Source: Candidatus Yanofskyibacteriota bacterium
GTDB lineage: Bacteria; Patescibacteriota; Minisyncoccia; Minisyncoccales; UBA10102
Reading direction: 5' to 3'
Length of the DNA stretch: 32,133 nt
NCBI GenBank assembly: GCA_030688685.1
Contig: JAUYJF010000048.1
Location: 1-32,133, forward strand
This document shows, piece by piece, positions 24,655-32,133 of the stretch (within the stretch, counting starts at the first letter, position 1; each line of letters begins with the position of its first letter). The notes under the pieces are model-generated. The model was not told the origin of the DNA and made no database searches. It saw nothing but the letters and a program-made list of their open reading frames with translations. Position numbers and translations under genes: made by a program.

Positions 24655-25845
24655 TTACTTTTCCTGTGGCCTGCGCCGAACAAGGATTACACCCAAGGCG
24701 AGCACGGCTCCCACCAAGAATACGCTGTTGATCCCCAGATCCGGGAACAGAAAGAATACGAGGGCAAGAAGAACAAGGAATATGCCGCGCGCGCTGTTTA
24801 ATACCATTTCCACGCGCATAATGAATTCGTCAGCTTCTTCTCCCTTTTCCGCGGCCCGTTCGTAGAGAACCGTCTGAAAGGGAACGCTCAAGGCCCCCCG
24901 TGATATCCTGTATACCGTGTGCGCGAGAAGCGCGTCAAATGGGAGGCGAACAAAATATTTCAGGATCCAGGCTGCAGCGGTCCACATGGCTCCCACCCCC
25001 AGTAACCAGGAACGGTCTTGGGTGTCTGAAACTTTTCCCACATAGAGGAGAAACGCCATGGAAGCGGCGAGCGCCACAAAAGTAATCTGGCCCATCTGAG
25101 CGAAAGAAATACCCAAAAGAAAGAGGAAAAGGGGCCACATCATGTACTGGAGAAGGAGCTCTATTCCTTCTGACGCGAATCCGATATTTGTCAGCGCGTT
25201 CTTTTTACTCACGACCCTCTTCCAGGCGTCAGCGTAGGAATCAGTATACGTTTCCTTTGGCTCTTTGGAATACAGGAGAGGGATCGCGGCAGTGATAAAC
25301 ACAATAAGCACCACGGTAAACAATACAGGATATCCGAACAGGGCAAGGATCCATCCGCCTACGGCAGGAGACGCCACTACAGGAACAAACATGGCTACAT
25401 TCACTCTTCCTACCTCTCCTCCCCGTGAATCTTTTGAAGAAAGTCGGGTAAAGCTTACGTGGAACGCGGGCCAGAAAAGAGCCATCGCAATGCCGCTGAG
25501 GAGAGCCGCGAGCGGGATCAAAAAGAGCGAAACATCAAGAAAGATGAGAAGAACGTAGTAGGAGAGGGAGAAAAGAAAGCTCAGGAGAATCGCTTTTGTT
25601 ACTCCAATTCTCGCGAGCGCCTTTCCCGCGAATGGTATGAGCAGGGCAAGAGTGGTATACACAGACGCGAAATATAAAAACGTGGAAGGAAGAGAGTTTC
25701 CGAAATGAAGGTAAAGATATATGGGCTCAAAGATGAGCACGAGCCCAATGCCAAAGTTCCGAATGGCAACGGCAATATAAAGCTTGGTTACGTCCCGTTT
25801 TAGGAAGTAATCAATGGTCTGTATGGCAGGCAAAGAAAGAATCAT
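24655..25845 (-). CDS. MFS transporter
   Basis: 396 aa, ~12 TM, MFS-like central loop. Confidence 0.75.
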   Translation of the reverse strand: MILSLPAIQTIDYFLKRDVTKLYIAVAIRNFGIGLVLIFEPIYLYLHFGNSLPSTFLYFASVYTTLALLIPFAGKALARIGVTKAILLSFLFSLSYYVLLIFLDVSLFLIPLAALLSGIAMALFWPAFHVSFTRLSSKDSRGGEVGRVNVAMFVPVVASPAVGGWILALFGYPVLFTVVLIVFITAAIPLLYSKEPKETYTDSYADAWKRVVSKKNALTNIGFASEGIELLLQYMMWPLFLFLLGISFAQMGQITFVALAASMAFLLYVGKVSDTQDRSWLLGVGAMWTAAAWILKYFVRLPFDALLAHTVYRISRGALSVPFQTVLYERAAEKGEEADEFIMRVEMVLNSARGIFLVLLALVFFLFPDLGINSVFLVGAVLALGVILVRRRPQEK

Positions 25846-26417
25846 ACAATTTCAACGGCGCCCTTCCTGAGAATTTTCGGTTTGTCTCCTGTCAGATCCA
25901 CCACCGTAGAGGAAAGCGATGGAGGAAGTTCTCCCCCGTCAAATACCGCGTCCGGCTGATGCTCCTGGTTCTTGAATTGCCACACCGCTTCCCTGGCGCT
26001 GGAAGCTGAAGCCATGCCGGAAACATTCGCCGAGGTTCCCGTGACAGGCCCCCGCGCCACACCCAGCACAAGAGAAAGAAACGGAAAATCCGGGACGCGC
26101 AATCCAATGGTTTCTTTGCCCAGAACCTTGCTCTTCAGCACAACCGTAACTTTGCCGGGCCACACGCTTTCCAAAAACTTCCGCTGCTGCCGGGAAACCT
26201 CAGCAAGTTCTTCTGCTGCCGCAATATCTTGCACAAAAAGAGGAAGTTCCTTTTCCCGGGACCTTCCCTTGATCGCAAAGACCTGAGCCACTGCCCCCTC
26301 ATTGCTCGCGTCAGCAAGAAGCCCATAGACGGTATCTGTGGGAGCTACGAGGACCTTTCCCTGAGACAAAAGTTCCGCGGCTTTTTCCGCAGCCTGTTCC
26401 TGCCCCATCTTGTTCAT
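25842..26417 (-). CDS. tsaC: L-threonylcarbamoyladenylate synthase (TsaC/Sua5/YrdC family)
   Basis: VLVAPTDTVYGLLADASNEGAVAQVFAIKGRSREKELPLFV, WPGKVTVVLKSK, TGTSANVSGM. Start at MNKMGQ (SD GGAGGTGAT) or MEVID (26432). Confidence 0.9.
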   Translation of the reverse strand: MNKMGQEQAAEKAAELLSQGKVLVAPTDTVYGLLADASNEGAVAQVFAIKGRSREKELPLFVQDIAAAEELAEVSRQQRKFLESVWPGKVTVVLKSKVLGKETIGLRVPDFPFLSLVLGVARGPVTGTSANVSGMASASSAREAVWQFKNQEHQPDAVFDGGELPPSLSSTVVDLTGDKPKILRKGAVEIV

Positions 26418-26439
26418 ATCTATCACCTCCATGAAGGCC

Positions 26440-26448
26440 AGTATACCA
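26440..26448 (-). promoter_or_regulatory. Extended -10 promoter of tsaC (TGGTATACT)
   Basis: Minus strand TGGTATACT, 7 nt before ATGGAGGTGATAGATATG. Confidence 0.5.
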
Positions 26449-26460
26449 TGGAAATGAAGC

Positions 26461-26489
26461 CAAAAGAAAACAGACCGAAGTTCGGTCTG
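26461..26489 (-). terminator. Intrinsic terminator ending the intergenic transcript
   Basis: Minus strand CAGACCGAA-C-TTCGGTCTG followed by TTTTCTTTTG. Confidence 0.8.
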
Positions 26490-26727
26490 TATAAGGGGAA
26501 GGATCTGTGGCAGCCTCCTCATCTGCTGAGGAGGCTGCCTATAAGGAGCCTGGCTGGCCAGCCAAGATCAGCCAGACCCGTGACCCAGAAAAAATCCCGC
26601 GCCGAGTGAAAGAAAAGTACTGGGGAATGACCCTGGGTAGGCAATCAGAGCCATTCCCCGCAAGGAGGAGAGTTCTGCACACACTCTCCTCGGTGGATGA
26701 CAGGCCCCCTCTAACCTGTCTTCCTGT
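26461..26727 (-). ncRNA. Candidate ~260-nt structured non-coding RNA
   Basis: Promoter and terminator on the minus strand; several internal perfect hairpins (13 bp GGCAGCCTCCTCA/TGAGGAGGCTGCC; GGGGAATG/CATTCCCC; GAGGAGAG/CTCTCCTC; GACAGG/CCTGTC; CTGGCTG/CAGCCAG). No plausible CDS on the minus strand. Confidence 0.55.
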
Positions 26728-26733
26728 AGGTGG

Positions 26734-26761
26734 GTTATAGCTGTTCTACAAAAATTGTCAA
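26734..26761 (-). promoter_or_regulatory. Sigma70-like promoter of the candidate ncRNA
   Basis: Minus strand TTGACA (26761-26756), 16-nt spacer, TATAAC (26739-26734); overlaps the stop of the glmU-like gene. Confidence 0.65.
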
Positions 26762-28038
26762 ATGTGTTCCCCCTTCTTCTTGACGATCTTCGTCTGCTCT
26801 GCATAGAGAAGGGAATGGCTTTCAAGATTTTCAGACACCACTGTCGCAGGGCCGATCATACAATGAGATCCGATGAGCACTCCCGGCATTATGGAACAGG
26901 ATACCCCTACGCGGGTATTGTCTCCCATGACTGTCCCAAATGAGGAAAGGCCGGTAGATTGTTTCTTCCCTTTTACGACAGAGGAGATCGCGCCCCGATC
27001 CAGCCTTTTGTTTCCGGTAATAATTCCCGCCCCCAACCTGCAATTCTTGCCGATGATTGAATTCCCCACATATCCTGAGTGGAAATGCGTTCCTTCTTGT
27101 ACAATGGAGTTCTTGATCTCGCAAAAAGCTCCGGTTCGCACTTCTTTCTCAAGATTTACAGGGCCGCGGAGCACATTATGAGAACCAATCTCGCAATCCT
27201 CCCCAATGTACGCGGGCCCTTCAATAACCGTGTATTCCCCAATCTTCACGTTCTCTCCAACATATACATCCTTGCCAACAACAGCAGTGGAAGCAATCTT
27301 GGCGGTAGCAGCTTTTTCCGGAGTGAAACTTCTGGATTTGAAAAGCGCATCCATGAGCGCGAACGCGTCCCACGGATATTTCAGCGAGGAAAGCTGTTCT
27401 TTCACGATAAGCTGTGTCTTTTTCTTTTGGATCAACAGGTTCAGGGCGTCGATGATATCCGTCGCGTGATGGAAAGGAAGCTGCTCATATGCTGAAAAAA
27501 AGTCTTCGGGCAGAAGCTCAATTCCGGCCCGCCTGATTTTTGAGGGCTCTTTTCCCGGCTCTGGCTTTTCAATGATAGAAAGAACTTTATCTCCCTCCAT
27601 TTGGAAAATGCCAAAGTCCTGGAGGTTTTCCGCGCGAGTACCGCAGAGCACCACTTCCGCTCCCTCCCGCTGTTTTTCCAGTATTTCTTTGGCAATCTCT
27701 CCTGCCTCAATTTTGTTTGGCCAAACGAGAAAGAACGGCCCTTGAATGAAATCTTTTGCCTGCCAAAGAGCATCCCCTGTTCCCAAAGCTTCTTGCTGAA
27801 ATACAAATTTCACGTCTGCTTTCAATTCTTGGAAACTCGTAAGGACGGGGATCGTGGAGTTCTTCTTGCATACCACAATAATCTCCTCTATGCCTTGGTC
27901 CACTAATCCCTTTGCGGTCCAATAGAGAATAGGCCGCCCAAAAAGGGAAAGCTCAGTCTTATGCGATCCATTGTTTAACGGCCAGAACCGTGAAGAATCT
28001 CCTGCGGCTATGAAAACTGCCTGAATTGCATTCATCAT
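26758..28038 (-). CDS. GlmU-like bifunctional sugar nucleotidyltransferase with left-handed beta-helix
   Basis: N-terminal AVFIAAGDSSRFWPL nucleotidyltransferase motif; C-terminal hexapeptide repeats (VGKDVYVGENVKIGEYTVIEGPAYIGEDCEIGSHNVLRGPV). Confidence 0.85.
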   Translation of the reverse strand: MMNAIQAVFIAAGDSSRFWPLNNGSHKTELSLFGRPILYWTAKGLVDQGIEEIIVVCKKNSTIPVLTSFQELKADVKFVFQQEALGTGDALWQAKDFIQGPFFLVWPNKIEAGEIAKEILEKQREGAEVVLCGTRAENLQDFGIFQMEGDKVLSIIEKPEPGKEPSKIRRAGIELLPEDFFSAYEQLPFHHATDIIDALNLLIQKKKTQLIVKEQLSSLKYPWDAFALMDALFKSRSFTPEKAATAKIASTAVVGKDVYVGENVKIGEYTVIEGPAYIGEDCEIGSHNVLRGPVNLEKEVRTGAFCEIKNSIVQEGTHFHSGYVGNSIIGKNCRLGAGIITGNKRLDRGAISSVVKGKKQSTGLSSFGTVMGDNTRVGVSCSIMPGVLIGSHCMIGPATVVSENLESHSLLYAEQTKIVKKKGEHI

Positions 28039-28982
28039 AAAGAAAGGATGGCTTCTGCGAGAAGGTCAGAATCGTGCCGAATAAATCCGCGCTTTCGGAG
28101 CAGAGGTTTTTGCACAACCCGTATCTTCCTTTTTCTCAATGCCGCAGGGTCGTAGATAATCACTTCTGAGCGTTTTTCCTCATACTTCTGAATACGGGAT
28201 AGAGACGGCTTTTTTCCGTTCACCAACACGTAGTCCAGCGAATCCTTTCCCGCATACGCTTCTATCGTATCTACAAAATCATGTACTTGAAATCCGTTTG
28301 TCTCCCCATATTTTGTCATGAGGTTGCATACGTATACTTTTTTTGCGCGACTTTTCTGAAATGCTTGTTTCATCCCTGCGGGAAGAAAATTCGGCAAGAT
28401 GCTTGAAAAGATATCTCCTGGAGCAATCACGATGAGATTTGCTTTGGCAAGGGCTTTGAGGGCCTCGGGGTTTGCTTTGCACTTTGGCTTCAGCCACACC
28501 TTTTCAATTCTCAGTTCTCCGTTATGCGTTGGCACATCTATGTTCGCTTCCCCCTCAATAACATCCCCGTTCTCCAGCTGAGCGTACAGCTGCACATCCT
28601 GAAGAGTGGAAGGAAGGACCTCCCCTCGCAAGCGAAGGATCTTTGCTGTTTCCTTGAGCGCTTTCTGGAAACTTCCCAATTGATTCGTGAGAGCTGTAAG
28701 AAACAAGTTTCCAAAGTTATGTCCGCTCAGCCCGTTCCCGTTTGAAAACCGGTAGTTGAATAAGTCAGCCAGAGATTTCTCAGCTCCAGACAGAGCTACC
28801 AGAGCGGGGCGCACAGATCCTGGCGGCAGAATGCCAAACTCTTCCCTCAGGATCCTTGTGGATCCCCCGTTGTCTGCCATAGCCACAATAGCAGAAAGCT
28901 CCACGGGATAGTTTTTCAGGCCTGAGAGTACCGTAAAAGTCCCTGTGCCTCCTCCAATAACCGCGATGCTCTTGCGCTTCAT
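28035..28982 (-). CDS. yvcK: YvcK/GlmR-family (CofD-like) UDP-GlcNAc-binding protein
   Basis: AVIGGGTGTFTVLSGLKNYPVELSAIVAMADNGGSTRILREEFGILPPGSVRPALVALS, SGHNFGNLFLTALT. Confidence 0.92.
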   Translation of the reverse strand: MKRKSIAVIGGGTGTFTVLSGLKNYPVELSAIVAMADNGGSTRILREEFGILPPGSVRPALVALSGAEKSLADLFNYRFSNGNGLSGHNFGNLFLTALTNQLGSFQKALKETAKILRLRGEVLPSTLQDVQLYAQLENGDVIEGEANIDVPTHNGELRIEKVWLKPKCKANPEALKALAKANLIVIAPGDIFSSILPNFLPAGMKQAFQKSRAKKVYVCNLMTKYGETNGFQVHDFVDTIEAYAGKDSLDYVLVNGKKPSLSRIQKYEEKRSEVIIYDPAALRKRKIRVVQKPLLRKRGFIRHDSDLLAEAILSL

Positions 28983-29007
28983 TGCTCTTACATTGCCCTA
29001 AAAATGG

Positions 29008-29706
29008 TCATTTTGCAATGTCTCCTTCCTCAAGCCGATAGTAGGAGTTTCCTTGCTCCATCTCTTCCAGCACGTGAGCAGCGGCTCCCGCGAGACGGGG
29101 AATCAGGAACATTGCCTTACCAAAACGCCAATCTAGTTTCAGCTCCAGCATGGCAGCTGCCATTGCCCCGTCTATATTGAGGGGCAGTTTCTTTCCTTTC
29201 CTCTGGGCGAGCTCTGTCTCAACTTCGTACGCAAGATCAAAGTATTTGCAGGAAAATCCAAGTTCTTTCGCTTTTTGACAGATAACAGCAGCTCGCGGAT
29301 CTTCATCTTTATATACCTTGTGCCCAAAGCCGGGAATAATCTTGTTTTCTTCCACGATTTCTTTCGCGCTCTTCCCTAACTGAAGAAGGCGCGCGCATTG
29401 TTCCGCGGCCCCTCCATGGTTTTCCCCAATAGACAAAGCACCCGCGGCCAAGGCAACATGCATTGGGTTTCCCGTGGAAGCTGAAACACGAGGCACAAAC
29501 ACAGAGGGAGATTCAACCCCATTCTCTGTCGCGGCGATAAGGACGGCCTCCAGAAGCTTTGCCTCATTTTCTTGGGGAAGATCTCCGCGCCAGAGCAAAA
29601 AGAGAACTTCCGCGAATGAGTGCTTGCGCATGAGATCCAGAATATCGTGGCCGCGAACCAGGTGTTTTCCGTCTTCCGTTTTGCTTATAGAGGTTTTAAA
29701 TTTCAT
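29008..29706 (-). CDS. Citrate synthase-like / citryl-CoA lyase-like protein
   Basis: GENHGGAAEQ, IPGFGHKVYKDEDPRA, LPLNIDGAMAAAM motifs (His, His, Asp retained). Confidence 0.85.
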   Translation of the reverse strand: MKFKTSISKTEDGKHLVRGHDILDLMRKHSFAEVLFLLWRGDLPQENEAKLLEAVLIAATENGVESPSVFVPRVSASTGNPMHVALAAGALSIGENHGGAAEQCARLLQLGKSAKEIVEENKIIPGFGHKVYKDEDPRAAVICQKAKELGFSCKYFDLAYEVETELAQRKGKKLPLNIDGAMAAAMLELKLDWRFGKAMFLIPRLAGAAAHVLEEMEQGNSYYRLEEGDIAK

Positions 29707-30608
29707 AGGGAAACATGCTCTTTTATGAGTGCTGGGATCTGATCCGCGGTGTCTGCGATCCACGCGCCAGCATCCTTGAGCGTCCGTATTTTTGAGGAAG
29801 CAGATCCCCTGCCTTTCTGCACAATCGCTCCCGCGTGCCCGAGCACAGTCTCCTGAGGAAGGGTTTCAGAAAACCTGCCCGCGATAACGGCAAACACCGG
29901 TTTTGTTATCTTCTTCTCCTGTATTGCGCCAGCTAACTGCTCTTCATACGTTCCTCCCACCTCTCCGAAGATCACGATTGCTTTTGTATCAGCGTCTTGT
30001 TCAAAGAGAAGGGCGATATCAACAAAGTCAGACCCAGCGAGAATGTCTCCTCCAATTCCCACAGCCGTACTCTGTCCCAATCCATTGTCTGTGAGAATGC
30101 GGGAAAGTTCAGCCGTCATGCCTCCTGACTTTGAAATAACCCCAACAGGTCCTTCAGAGAATACGCGCTTTGCCAGATCTCCTGACCCTATACTCCCTAT
30201 TTTCCCCTTTCCCGGGGAAAGGATCCCCACGGAGGAAGGACCTACCAGCCGCGTTCCTGTCATCTGAGCAAAGCGTATCATACGCGAGACAAAAGCGACA
30301 GGGATCTTTTCCGTAAACACATCCACGAGCGGAATGTTGTTCCCCATTGCCTCTAAAGCAGCGTCCGCGGCAAACGCGGAGGGAACGGTAATAAGAGTAG
30401 CGTTAATTTCAGGAAACGCTTCTTTTGCTTCCTTCACAGAGTTAAATACCGGCACCCCTTCTTCTGTAGCCATTCCTCCCTTGCCCGGGGTTACTCCCGC
30501 AACAACGCGAGTACCGTACGCGGCCATATCCTTTGCCGCCCGTGCCCCTTCTTTGCCGGTAATGCCTTGCACCAAGGCAACCGTGTTTTTATCAACGAGA
30601 ATTGCCAT
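29703..30608 (-). CDS. Succinyl-CoA synthetase alpha / ATP-citrate lyase SCS-alpha-like subunit
   Basis: VQGITGKEGARAAKDM, VGVISKSGGMTAELSRIL, VGIGGDILAGSDFVD, LGHAGAIVQKG phospho-His motif. Confidence 0.88.
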   Translation of the reverse strand: MAILVDKNTVALVQGITGKEGARAAKDMAAYGTRVVAGVTPGKGGMATEEGVPVFNSVKEAKEAFPEINATLITVPSAFAADAALEAMGNNIPLVDVFTEKIPVAFVSRMIRFAQMTGTRLVGPSSVGILSPGKGKIGSIGSGDLAKRVFSEGPVGVISKSGGMTAELSRILTDNGLGQSTAVGIGGDILAGSDFVDIALLFEQDADTKAIVIFGEVGGTYEEQLAGAIQEKKITKPVFAVIAGRFSETLPQETVLGHAGAIVQKGRGSASSKIRTLKDAGAWIADTADQIPALIKEHVSL

Positions 30609-30670
30609 AAGCGTATAGCCACTCTATATCACAAACCCCTCTTCCCGTCATCCATCTCAGAGCATAGTTC

Positions 30671-31675
30671 TTAATAGCTCTGTGCAGTAAAATACACCCT
30701 TTCTACTTCCTTTTGAAGCTTTTGGGTATTGCCGTGAGAGAGTAACCCCCTATACGATTGATACGTTTCCTGACTCGGATTTACACTGACTCTTTTGAAC
30801 ATGCGCCTCTTTGTAGTGGTACGAAGAACCCTATGGTCTGGAAAATGCACCCATCCAAGAAAGTCAACGCCGGAAGCTAGTGTCTGCAGTGAGATTTTCT
30901 TCGGATGAAGATTTATTCTTAGCTCTTCAACGAGGAATCCCTGAACTTTTTGGAGATATGTTTCCAGAAGCATCCTATTTGCCGAAAGAAACACAAAGTC
31001 ATCGGCATAGCGTATGTAATACTTTGCTTTGAGTTTGTGTTTCACAAATTGGTCAAACTCGTTCATATAGATATTCACCAGGAGTTGCGAAGTAAGATTG
31101 CCTAAAGGCAGCCCAACACCCTGCTTTGTAGAAGAAAAACTGGAAACAACCTCCCATAAGAGCCAAAAAACATTTTTATCCGGAATATACTTCTGAAGAA
31201 TATCCAGCAAAACTTTGTGATCAATATTCGCAAAGAACTTCCGGATGTCGCATTTCAAAACCCAGCAGGTCTTTGTGTTGTTTTTGCTCACGATATACCC
31301 AAAATCGCGTAAGCGATTGAGGGCTCTGTGCGTTCCTTTTTTCTTACGGCACGAAAAAGAATCAGCGATAAACGTTTTGTCAAAGAATGGATAGAGTGTT
31401 TTGTATAGAGCGTGATGCAAAAGTCGATCTCGCACTGTTGCCTTGTGGATATTCCTTGGTTTTGGGTCTGAAATGTTGAATTCCTTATATCCGCCATGCC
31501 GGTAGCTTTGGTTGGCAAGCTCGGAATGAAGAGCTAGAATGTTATCCATAAGGCGTAAAGAAAACTCCTGCACATCCTTCTTGCTTCTTTTGCCCCGCAC
31601 AAACTCTCTCCACGCCTCCAAAAGGTTTTCAATAGCAATAATATCTTCAAAACTATGAGTCAATTTGATTTTCAT
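30671..31675 (-). CDS. DGR-type reverse transcriptase
   Basis: KCDIRKFFANIDH, GVGLPLGNLTSQLLVNIYMNEFDQFVKHKL, YYIRYADDFVFL, GVDFLGWVHFPDHR; ends without an HNH/En or maturase extension. SD AGAGG upstream of ATG. Confidence 0.88.
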   Translation of the reverse strand: MKIKLTHSFEDIIAIENLLEAWREFVRGKRSKKDVQEFSLRLMDNILALHSELANQSYRHGGYKEFNISDPKPRNIHKATVRDRLLHHALYKTLYPFFDKTFIADSFSCRKKKGTHRALNRLRDFGYIVSKNNTKTCWVLKCDIRKFFANIDHKVLLDILQKYIPDKNVFWLLWEVVSSFSSTKQGVGLPLGNLTSQLLVNIYMNEFDQFVKHKLKAKYYIRYADDFVFLSANRMLLETYLQKVQGFLVEELRINLHPKKISLQTLASGVDFLGWVHFPDHRVLRTTTKRRMFKRVSVNPSQETYQSYRGLLSHGNTQKLQKEVERVYFTAQSY

Positions 31676-31695
31676 AAAAAACCTCTACAAGTAAG

Positions 31696-31705
31696 CCCCC
31701 CCCCC
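31696..31705. repeat. Homopolymer C10 tract at the 5' end of the avd-like frame
   Basis: GTAAGCCCCCCCCCCAACGG read directly. Confidence 0.9.
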
Positions 31706-31722
31706 AACGGCTTCTGCCGCTC

Positions 31723-32073
31723 TTGGAGAAACTAAAGGGGGCGTATCTCTTGTGGTATGGCTACTACCAAACTTTGCCCAAACTCCATCGCCATTCTCTT
31801 GGACAAAGGATTGACACGCTGTTTGTTGAAATCATTGAAGCTGTCGCTTCGGCAAGCTTTCTTGTCCGTGAAGAAAAACATCCGTATATTCGCCTTGCCA
31901 TCAGAAAACTTGATACCTTAAAGGTACTCCTCATGGTGCTCTGGGAAACTAAATCCCTTGATAACAAAAAGTATATTGCTTTGTCTATAAAGATAGACGA
32001 AATCGGCAGAATGCTTGGCGGCTGGAGCGGCCAGCTACAAAAACAAAACTCTCCCGCCAAGGGAGAGGAATGA
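31723..32073 (+). CDS. avd: Avd-like four-helix-bundle DGR accessory protein (5' end uncertain)
   Basis: EKLKGAYLLWYGYYQTLPKLHRHSLGQRIDTLFVEIIEAVASASFLVREEKHPYIRLAIRKLDTLKVLLMVLWETKSLDNKKYIALSIKIDEIGRMLGGWSGQLQKQNSP; adjacent to a DGR RT. Only a TTG start is available in this frame. Confidence 0.8.
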   Translation: MEKLKGAYLLWYGYYQTLPKLHRHSLGQRIDTLFVEIIEAVASASFLVREEKHPYIRLAIRKLDTLKVLLMVLWETKSLDNKKYIALSIKIDEIGRMLGGWSGQLQKQNSPAKGEE

Positions 32074-32133
32074 AGAGAGTTGCAGGAACCGCAGCGGGGT
32101 TGTTGGAGTTGAAGTCGTTGTCAAGCCAGTTGT
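32074..32133 (-). repeat. Candidate DGR template repeat (TR), truncated by window edge
   Basis: Minus strand ACAACTGGCTTGACAACGACTTCAACTCCAACAACCCCGCTGCGGTTCCTGCAACTCTC reads N-W-L-D-N-D-F-N-S-N-N-P-A-A-V-P-A-T-L with 5 AAC codons and an A-poor GC-rich 3' end. Confidence 0.7.

Noticed and set aside
26461-26727. Candidate ncRNA as RNase P RNA, tmRNA or SRP RNA
   Set aside because: No GAGGAAAGTCC-type P4 core, no tRNA-like tmRNA ends or tag ORF, and no GGAA-capped SRP helix recognised by eye; a covariance-model search is still needed.
30671-31675. RT as group II intron or retron
   Set aside because: No maturase/HNH C-terminal extension, no intron domain V-like structure seen nearby, no msr/msd-like inverted repeats; LPLGNLTSQ plus adjacent Avd favours DGR.
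1-32133. CRISPR array, prophage or transposase
   Set aside because: No regularly spaced repeats, Cas, phage structural or transposase/integrase signatures found on reading either strand.

Overview
This 32.1 kb window looks like a gene-dense genome from a small-genome bacterium, probably CPR/Patescibacteria (Parcubacteria-like). That lineage call is an inference from gene content and truncated housekeeping proteins. Main blocks, left to right: a partial cysteine desulfurase; a GH1 / EamA / GH operon; hicBA; comEC; ftsZ-ftsA-ybeY; small SD-led membrane-protein genes with their own terminators; yqeY-rpsU-hinT-hisS-lepB; pth; an islet of orphan ORFs; a short Mfd-like translocase; topA; tRNA-Leu(CAA); an SDR epimerase; three secreted/anchored proteins; folD-glyA; MFS; tsaC; a GlmU-like nucleotidyltransferase plus YvcK/GlmR; and a citrate-synthase-like + SCS-alpha pair resembling a split ATP-citrate lyase half. 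At the right edge is a diversity-generating retroelement (DGR): an RT, a divergently oriented Avd-like four-helix-bundle gene whose reading frame appears to run into a C10 homopolymer, and an AAC-rich sequence that looks like the template repeat, cut by the window edge. The other main lead is a candidate ~260-nt structured ncRNA between the glmU-like gene and tsaC, with its own promoter-like and terminator-like sequences. No database search or folding program was run; all family names are from recognition of motifs.
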